Assembly (NCBI GenBank): GCA_036435485.1
Contig: CM071598.1
Coordinates: 138,364,148-138,428,147 of the forward strand
Origin: Saposhnikovia divaricata
Lineage: Eukaryota; Streptophyta; Magnoliopsida; Apiales; Apiaceae
DNA: 64,000 bases
Reading direction: 5' to 3'
Notes under the pieces: generated by a model
Databases searched by the model: none
Told to the model about the DNA's origin: nothing
The model's input: the letters and a program-made list of their open reading frames with translations, nothing else
Translations under genes and position numbers: made by a program
Shown here: piece by piece, positions 57,369-64,000 of the stretch
How positions within the stretch are numbered: position 1 is the first letter of the stretch
Layout of the letters: each line of letters opens with the position of its first letter

Positions 57369-60300
57369 TGTGGCATCCCATAATCCGGGGTACAGATTTG
57401 GGGCCACTAACCACAATCCACACAACACATACCTGGACATAAACATAATATAATAATAAAATACCCCTGATCCAAGATCACATACAGGTTATGGTATGAA
57501 ACAAACTATTGAATTACATTAATACAATCCAAACTCCGAATAAAATGGTTTTACAAATTACTAACAGCTAAGTCCATCTGTTGAACTAATTAACCAACCT
57601 CTGACAAAGCTCGAGTCACTACCCGATCAAGTCAACAACTTGAACACCACCTCTCGCTGTAGGAACAAGACTACTCATCTGACCACAAGGTCCACTCATC
57701 TCGTCTCTATAAACTGCAGAAATAAAACAACAATGCAAGAGTGAGCCAACAGTGCTCAGCAAGTATAGATGTGTATAAATATCAAGAACACTAATAAGCT
57801 TTGATCAAAAAGAACAAACATCATAGGCTTCAAAGGAATCAGACTTTAAGCAATTCAAACTCAATGTATAGATTAGAATTGGATTTTTATATATTTTTTA
57901 AAAAAATAGTGGAGTTAGGTGGCTGATCAAACCCGCACTAACCCCGGACAGTGCACACAGCAAAGTCCCTCTAATGGATCCATGGCACACATTGGCCTAA
58001 ACTTTTTACCATTAAACTGGTCTCCCCGAAGGGACTCCTCTGACCATAACATGGTCTCCCCGAAGGGACATCTGAAAATATTCCAATTCTATATGCAACG
58101 CACTAGGTGTCGGAACAATCGACAACCCTTGCCAACCAACTAACTGGAAACTCACGTTCCAAAACAACAACTCATAATCCAAGAGTCAATGAAAGATTCA
58201 AGATCAACAGGTGTCGACAAGTTCGACACAACAATTGGGTAATAAATGAAGAACAACAACCTTAAAAGGTATCAACAAGTTTCATAGAATACAAGGTGAT
58301 AACCGAATAATCAAGATCTTCAATAAATAGCGATGAGTTCGATAATAAATGGGGTGGCATCATAATCAAAAGTAATTAAAAGTAAATTTCACTTGAACAA
58401 GAAGTGAAGAGAAGTACTTGCCTGGTAAACCAGCTTAACCGTCTAATTATCTGGCCGTCACACTTAATCACTGACTTCCATACGTCTTGTCCACTTAGTT
58501 TAACAATCTTTATCTCAAATCAATACCTCATTCTGACCATTTTCTAATTTAAACACCTCTCGCAATACTGTATTCAAATAGAGCATTTAAACTCTTAGTC
58601 CAATGATTAATCACATTTACGACTCAACATCACATAATACGCGTAAATCACATAACACTTAGCCATTTAATCCACATCAGACAGACCATACTATTCACAT
58701 TCTACATTTAATCAACTTCAGAAACATTTAAAACTCGCTACCAGCCAATACACATAGCTCACATAGCATTTAAGCAGGTAAATTCGACAAAACAGCACAT
58801 AATACTCACTCCCATAATTAACTGATCTCAAGATATAATTTTAAAACAATCCTCGATCCTGGTTTTTGAATAAAACCACACTCAGAATATTTGAAAGTAT
58901 TTTTAAAACATTTTCTGGATTTTTAAACGATTTCCTACTATTTCTAAATCATTTAAAAAAGAAAATAAATTAATTAAGAATTAAATAACCCTAATTAAAT
59001 TAATTAAAATCAACTAATAACTAATTAATAAAATTATTCGATAAATGATTATACTTATCAAATAATTAAATTAATTAAATTATTAATTGAAATTAATTAA
59101 AATAATTAAAAGTATTTAACTCTTAATTATTTTTCAAATTAAAAGTATATAACTAAATGATTTTCGAAATTAAATAATTACATACATAATTCAGAAATAA
59201 TTCTGAATTTTGAGAATATATTTTAGAAAACAATTTATGAATTTTAAAATTAAATTTAGATTTTTATTTAAGGTCTTTAAAGTAAAAACAATTTTGAAAA
59301 TAAAGTAAAATTAAGGTAAAACAGTAATTAGTAAAGGTAAATACATTTTTACCAAATTACCACCTTCTTCCCCCCCCCCCCCCCCCGCTTTACCTCCGGT
59401 CGGCGGCTCCACCGGAAAAAAAAATCCGACAACCCCCGAACTTATTATTCCGGCCACAGCAACTCACAAACACACGCGATTTCACTCGTCTATTACCACA
59501 GCAACTTATATACATAGCAAACACTCAAACAAACCGCAAAAATCGAACTTAAATCGACCATAACCACGGGTTTCCGGTGAACCCGGCGGCCATGTCCGGT
59601 GAGGGGTCGAACATACTGAAAATAAAATCAAACTTCGTGTTATTAGTGTCAAAACGAAGCTTAGAACATAACAAAGCTAACCCCTAACACCTTTTACCCG
59701 GATAATCGCCGGATAATCCGAAAAATCGAGTCAAAAAAATTCGAATAAACATTGAACTCGTTTTATACAAATACGAACACACACATAACAATTAACCACA
59801 CAATTCGACTCCAATTCATCATACAAAGCTAATGGAAGCATCAAAACAAGCAAAAATTTCACTAATCAAAAAGCCCCAATTCTTCACCAAGAACCCTAAA
59901 ATTCGAAAATTAAAACTAAAATTTATAGAAAATCGAGATGATAACCTGGGTAGATGTTGACAACAGATTCAGATAGCAGATGTTCCAGGCTTCGATTTGG
60001 TTATTCGAACATCAAAAACGGATAACAGAATCACCTTCAACAGTTGATTTGATTATCAAGAACACCTTGAAAATTAAAATTTTTGAAAAAATAAATTTAC
60101 TGATGAATAAGATTGGGACAGGTGGCTTGCAGCTGATTGGGTGAGATGTAGATAAGATTTTGATAGTTCAGTAAAATTATTAACGAAGATATTTATTTTC
60201 GAATTGCTCGGAACCCTAATTAACCTTTAATCGGTCATAAAATTACCGATTAAATCCATTACGGGTCCGATTCGAATGAAAATATTTTGACGAAACATAA

Positions 60301-60675
60301 CGAATCTACTACTGAGAATTTTTAAAACTTATAAAACGAATAAAGTACGAGTCTCAAATATTTTGAGATTTGTTTGATCAATTTTGATACGAAAATGATT
60401 TAAGTCGAAGCCCTAGGGATATTGAAAACAACTTTTAATGGATAAAGTCAACTAATTGACACGCATCACGAAAAAGACATTTAATCTTATCCTTTAACAC
60501 ATAGCACATAAAAAAAATACATACGGGAATCTTTTCGATCAATTTAGTGCTTCTCCTCAAATACCGGTCAACAATTAACACCTTGACTCGTCAAACTGGA
60601 ATAAAATAGTAAAAATATTTTTATTCCTTTTTAAAAAAATAGTATTTAAATAAATTAATAATCACGGTTCTTACA
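57369..60675 (-). mobile_element. Element E 3' LTR
   Basis: A 3307-bp LTR, partner of 2158-5434. Its inner edge (60675) adjoins the polypurine tract, so it is the 3' LTR of the minus-strand element. It carries a longer C-run near 59375 and about 29 extra bases near 59750 compared with the 5' LTR. Confidence 0.93.
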
Positions 60676-60693
60676 GTCTTCCCCCTAAATAGG
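60676..60693 (-). other. Element E polypurine tract
   Basis: The minus strand reads 'cctatttagggggaagac' directly before the LTR start TGTAAGAACCGTG. Confidence 0.88.
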
Positions 60694-60959
60694 ATTCTGT
60701 CCTCAGAATCAAGCTAAGCAACAAGTTGGGGAGACTTCTCTGACATCACACTAACAAGTTACCAAACTCTCCCATCCTGGGACTCTTTCACCACATTCTT
60801 ACTGACAGCACAGTACTAACTTACTTCTCCACACTCTATCTCTGAAATTCTTCTAGTTCATATTCTATGACATAATGAAATCAAAACGATAATTCTAAAA
60901 CATCACTGTACGAAACACGTCGGGAATATGCTGCATATGAGGCATAAAATTAACTCAGA

Positions 60960-61345
60960 GGTAACCCTCCCGACTCTCTTCGACATCTCAAAAGATCTAA
61001 TAAATTTGACCTCACTTTTCTCAGTTACCATATCTCACTAATGTTTTCTACGAGGATAATCTCAGCAAAACGTTGGTTCTTCTTCTTCACAATTTACATC
61101 TCGCTTGGCAAGCTAGCGTCTGTCTTCTGTCAACCTCGAGCTGTCCTCAACCCTTCTAACAAGTTCGATTACTACCTTCGTCGGTGGCACCAACTCTGGT
61201 CCTAATATCATTGGTATGGAACTATCACTATATGAGAATTCCATCAGTGGCAATAATCTTCTCAATTGCCCTCGAAATCAAGTACATATACCCAAACATG
61301 TCTTCAATGGCTTGAATCATTCCTTCGCTTTGATCGTCTATCCGA
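60960..61345 (-). pseudogene. E: integrase core end and GPF/Y remnant
   Basis: 'DDQSEGMIQAIEDMF' (61340-61297) matches DGQSERTIQTLEDML after the integrase core. 'LMEFSY' and 'GPELV' occur in other frames just downstream, and 'VKFIRSFEMSKRVGRVTSEL' (near 61016-60957) matches RFIGPFEILERVGEVAYRL. Frameshifts separate the blocks. Confidence 0.75.
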
Positions 61346-63039
61346 GAATGACAAATCATACTTATCTCTAACTCAGTATCTAAACCTTTCTTGAAAACTT
61401 TTCTGAAATCTCAAGTTGAATTTCGTGTCTCATATGAGCCATAATACTCCAATATAACTTGAACCTTTCATTTACAAGTCCCGGTAATTTGAAACGCTTA
61501 CTAGTTATAAACGAATGTACTGGTCACAGAAAAATTGGGCATGACCTTTTCGTTTAACGGACTATACCCTGTATAACAATTTCCAATACCAACCCAATCA
61601 TTCATATACCATCCATTTTTGTACTCCAACATTTCACAATCTCAGTTTAATCATACACAATGCTAATATAAAAGCTGCCTTGACTTGCAATAAAAATGTA
61701 AGTAAAGAAATCTGCCTTGACATGCAGTGCTCAGATAAATAACAAATCCGCCTTGACTTGCGGTAAACATGCAATCGAACAATCCATGATATCTTTAATC
61801 CAATCTGTCAACCAACTTCATATCATCTATTTCCGATCGCGTCCTTGAGATGAAATACTACAATCAAACATATACTTCATTAGATACACGTCAAACATAA
61901 TTTGATTAACAACTCAATTCTCACTCTTATAAAAACATTTTGGTTTGTTAAATCTTTTGAAATACAGCCTTGAATATTCACATTTTTGGAAACTAATAAA
62001 CCTCGTCACCTTGACTTTAACATAACTCAATACAAGAACCAGATTCAAAATAACTGGTTTGTAATATCAATTATCCCGAGGTCACATCCTCTCTCGATAC
62101 CAATCATGAAACAATTTCTACTTTAACAATTTCCAACAAACTTTAACTTTTATTAACATGAAAATTTGACTTGGTACGTGTCAAATCGATTATACGCCTC
62201 CAATAAGTAATTCACGACCTTCAGAGTTCCTCTCAACTCCGCTAATTCGAGTTCTTGAATAACTCCTGAAGCATAGCTCTAAATACACATCAAGACCTCA
62301 GATCTAAATTCTGAGCAATACAATTCTATCATCTAGCAGTGATTGGTTCATCTCCAAATCTAACAACATTATACATAACTTGCCCTCAAAATATACAAAA
62401 TAAATACACGTCCACCACTTATCTCTACTAACAACTCAATTCCTCTTCATTGTCTTTTCTATCGAATATAGAACATGACCCATTCGTAAAATGGGCTATG
62501 CCCAGAACATAACTCCTCAAGTATTAACTCAATCACCCTCAATAATTCACACATGTATAATACTAAAATAAAACCTGCCTCAGATAAAACTTTTAGAAAA
62601 AAAAATATCAAGAAATCCCCCAATCATTCTTACTCCCCTTTCAATGTACAATGTCGACCGAGAAGGGAATAACTGGGAAACTTCTATCCATCCTTAATCC
62701 AATTATTTTACTGAGCACCCAATCTTTATCAAAAGAGAAAACAACTAACTCTGATATCCACAATTTCGAAACTAATGACCATGAAAATTATCACGATCAA
62801 ATCCAACTCACGTGTTAAACACTTCTGCTCATGAACACAAACAAATACCTTCTTAGGCAATACACAACCTCAAACCTTATACAAAACTTCACAGTACATC
62901 ACAAAGTTTTCCTACTCATCTAGTTTAAAGCTTTCGATAATCTTCAGAAATTCCTGATTGATCTCATAAAACTTCCGACTGCTACTGGCATAGATGTCTT
63001 TCCATCAAAAAAAATTTATATAAAAAATTCTTATACATA

Positions 63040-63190
63040 ATTTTTCTCTTCTTAAAATTTATTTCATTATTTTCAAATGATCTGCATACTCTTCACCAAT
63101 CTTCAAATATCTTGAAATATCATCTAAAACCATAATTAAAATTTCATCTAAATACTCTTTGATATCTTATTCATTGTAACCATAAAGCGG
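63040..63190 (-). pseudogene. E: reverse transcriptase palm remnant
   Basis: The minus strand reads 'KEYLDEILIMVLDDISRYL' then 'EEYADHLKIM', corresponding to the canonical ..YLD.FVIVFIDDILIYS...EEH..HL.IVL. Both catalytic Asp codons are kept here, unlike in B, C and D. The frame is open across the block and ends at a stop just after it. Confidence 0.8.
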
Positions 63191-63910
63191 TAAGTGCTCT
63201 CATCCAACCATCCATCATTGCTAACAACTCATCGTGTCCATATCGACTCAACATGTTGCTTCATAAATATCTTAATGTTTCTATCTTGAAATAGTCTTAG
63301 TGTATTCATAGATCAACTTTAGGCAAAACATACACCTTTCAACTGGTCATCCAACTTTGATAAAATTCTCATTACTACTTGTCCACTTATTCCATTCTTA
63401 AGGATTGATGCATAACTTCAAACTATCCTTCTTATCCCTTTAATTAAATCACTAGCTCCAACATTTGCATTAATGTCATCTGATATTGAATTCCTTGAAA
63501 CTAATTCCATGTTTGGAAATAAATAACAAACAAGCTCTACATATTTGTCTTATGACAATCTTGGTAATCAATCAAAATATACTTTAAAAATTATTAATCA
63601 CTGAAATCCGCTCTGATTTAACTATTTCCTTTTTGGCATCTCCCTCTGTGCAAAACAACTTCATAATCTCGGTACAATAATCTCTTAGTCTGCGTGATCG
63701 TTACAACTCCTTTGTCTGCTTCCGGCTTTAAAACACAACTTATACATATCTTGAGAATCACAATCCCACTTTCTTGCCGCCCTCACAATTTGCTTGTACT
63801 TTATAGTTTAGCTAATCCATTGAATCACACTTAATTCTTTTCACTGTCATTACATTCAAATTCTTGATAACGTCATTCCTAGTCATATTGAATTTCTAGC
63901 TTCCTAGTGA

Positions 63911-64000
63911 TTTATAGAAAACAATTATGTTGTTCTCATCATAGGGTCCATTGAGACTGACATGAGACAATCTCTGACAAAATATCCTATCTTCCCACGC
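63911..64000. repeat. Window-end direct repeat, right copy (closure overlap)
   Basis: Identical to bases 1-90. Features starting at 1 are therefore the continuation of those ending at 63910, and this stretch should not be counted twice. Confidence 0.95.

Larger units (their letters stand above)
60676..63910 (-). mobile_element. Element E internal region, 3' part with decayed pol
   Basis: Minus-strand pol remnants appear in the normal Ty3/gypsy order: RT palm (63190-63040), integrase core (61345-61297) and integrase GPF/Y-like block (61030-60960), then the polypurine tract. With 1-2157 the internal region is 5392 bp, and the whole element is 11,976 bp with LTRs. The stretches 61350-63040 and 63190-63910 contain no block I can name with confidence; RNase H and the integrase zinc finger should lie in the first. 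Confidence 0.82.

Noticed and set aside
1..64000. Organelle plasmid or terminally redundant phage genome
   Set aside because: The 90-base end overlap could suggest either, but the content is nuclear LTR retrotransposons and CACTA elements, with no organelle genes, polymerase, capsid or packaging genes.

Overview
The window is plant nuclear repeat DNA, probably from a eudicot. It holds nested LTR retrotransposons, two CACTA (En/Spm) DNA transposons and two small MITEs. I see no intact cellular gene, no rRNA or tRNA gene and no CRISPR array. The plant origin rests on the initiator-Met-tRNA primer sites of all five retroelements, a plant-type Ty1/copia polyprotein, decayed Ty3/gypsy pol resembling the Tekay lineage, a plant CACTA transposase and a captured HD-ZIP class IV (homeodomain-START) gene with introns. 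An asterid such as an Apiaceae species is only a guess.

Bases 1-90 are identical to bases 63911-64000, so the sequence closes on itself with a unit of 63,910 bp. Closing it makes biological sense: a minus-strand gypsy element (called E here) becomes complete across the origin, with two LTRs (57369-60675 and 2158-5434), a primer site, a polypurine tract and a perfect 5-bp target duplication 'ggagg' (57364-57368 and 5435-5439). The interrupted 3' LTR of another element (C) is also rejoined. The molecule is therefore a circle (for example extrachromosomal circular DNA), one unit of a head-to-tail tandem array, or a circularised assembly.

Layout around the circle: C (plus strand) is the oldest host. 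Its 5' LTR (32208-34176 and 48957-49376) was hit by D (minus, 19252-32207), B (plus, 34177-48956) and a 315-bp MITE. Its internal region is 49377-54958. Its 3' LTR (54959-57368, continuing 5440-7481) was hit by E. D's 3' LTR was hit by a copia element (minus, 9391-13981 and 19079-19251), and the copia 5' LTR was hit by a CACTA transposon (13982-19075) that carries an HD-ZIP IV pseudogene. To the right of C lie a short remnant (7482-7843) and a second CACTA element (from 7844) with the start of its transposase, cut off at about 9390.

At 9385-9391 that CACTA transposase is joined to the end of the copia pol gene. This is the only junction the nesting order does not explain. Everything missing from the nest (the copia 3' LTR, the outer part of D's 3' LTR and the outer part of C's 5' LTR) would lie beyond this one point. 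A simple reading is that one contiguous chromosomal segment was joined end to end there.

B, C and D belong to related subfamilies with 4.5-4.7 kb LTRs and about 5.6-kb internal regions without usable reading frames. Their pol remnants can still be recognised, but in all three copies they lie in the same non-canonical order, and all three have the same Asp-to-Asn change at the reverse transcriptase active site. They therefore probably multiplied as defective elements using enzymes supplied in trans.
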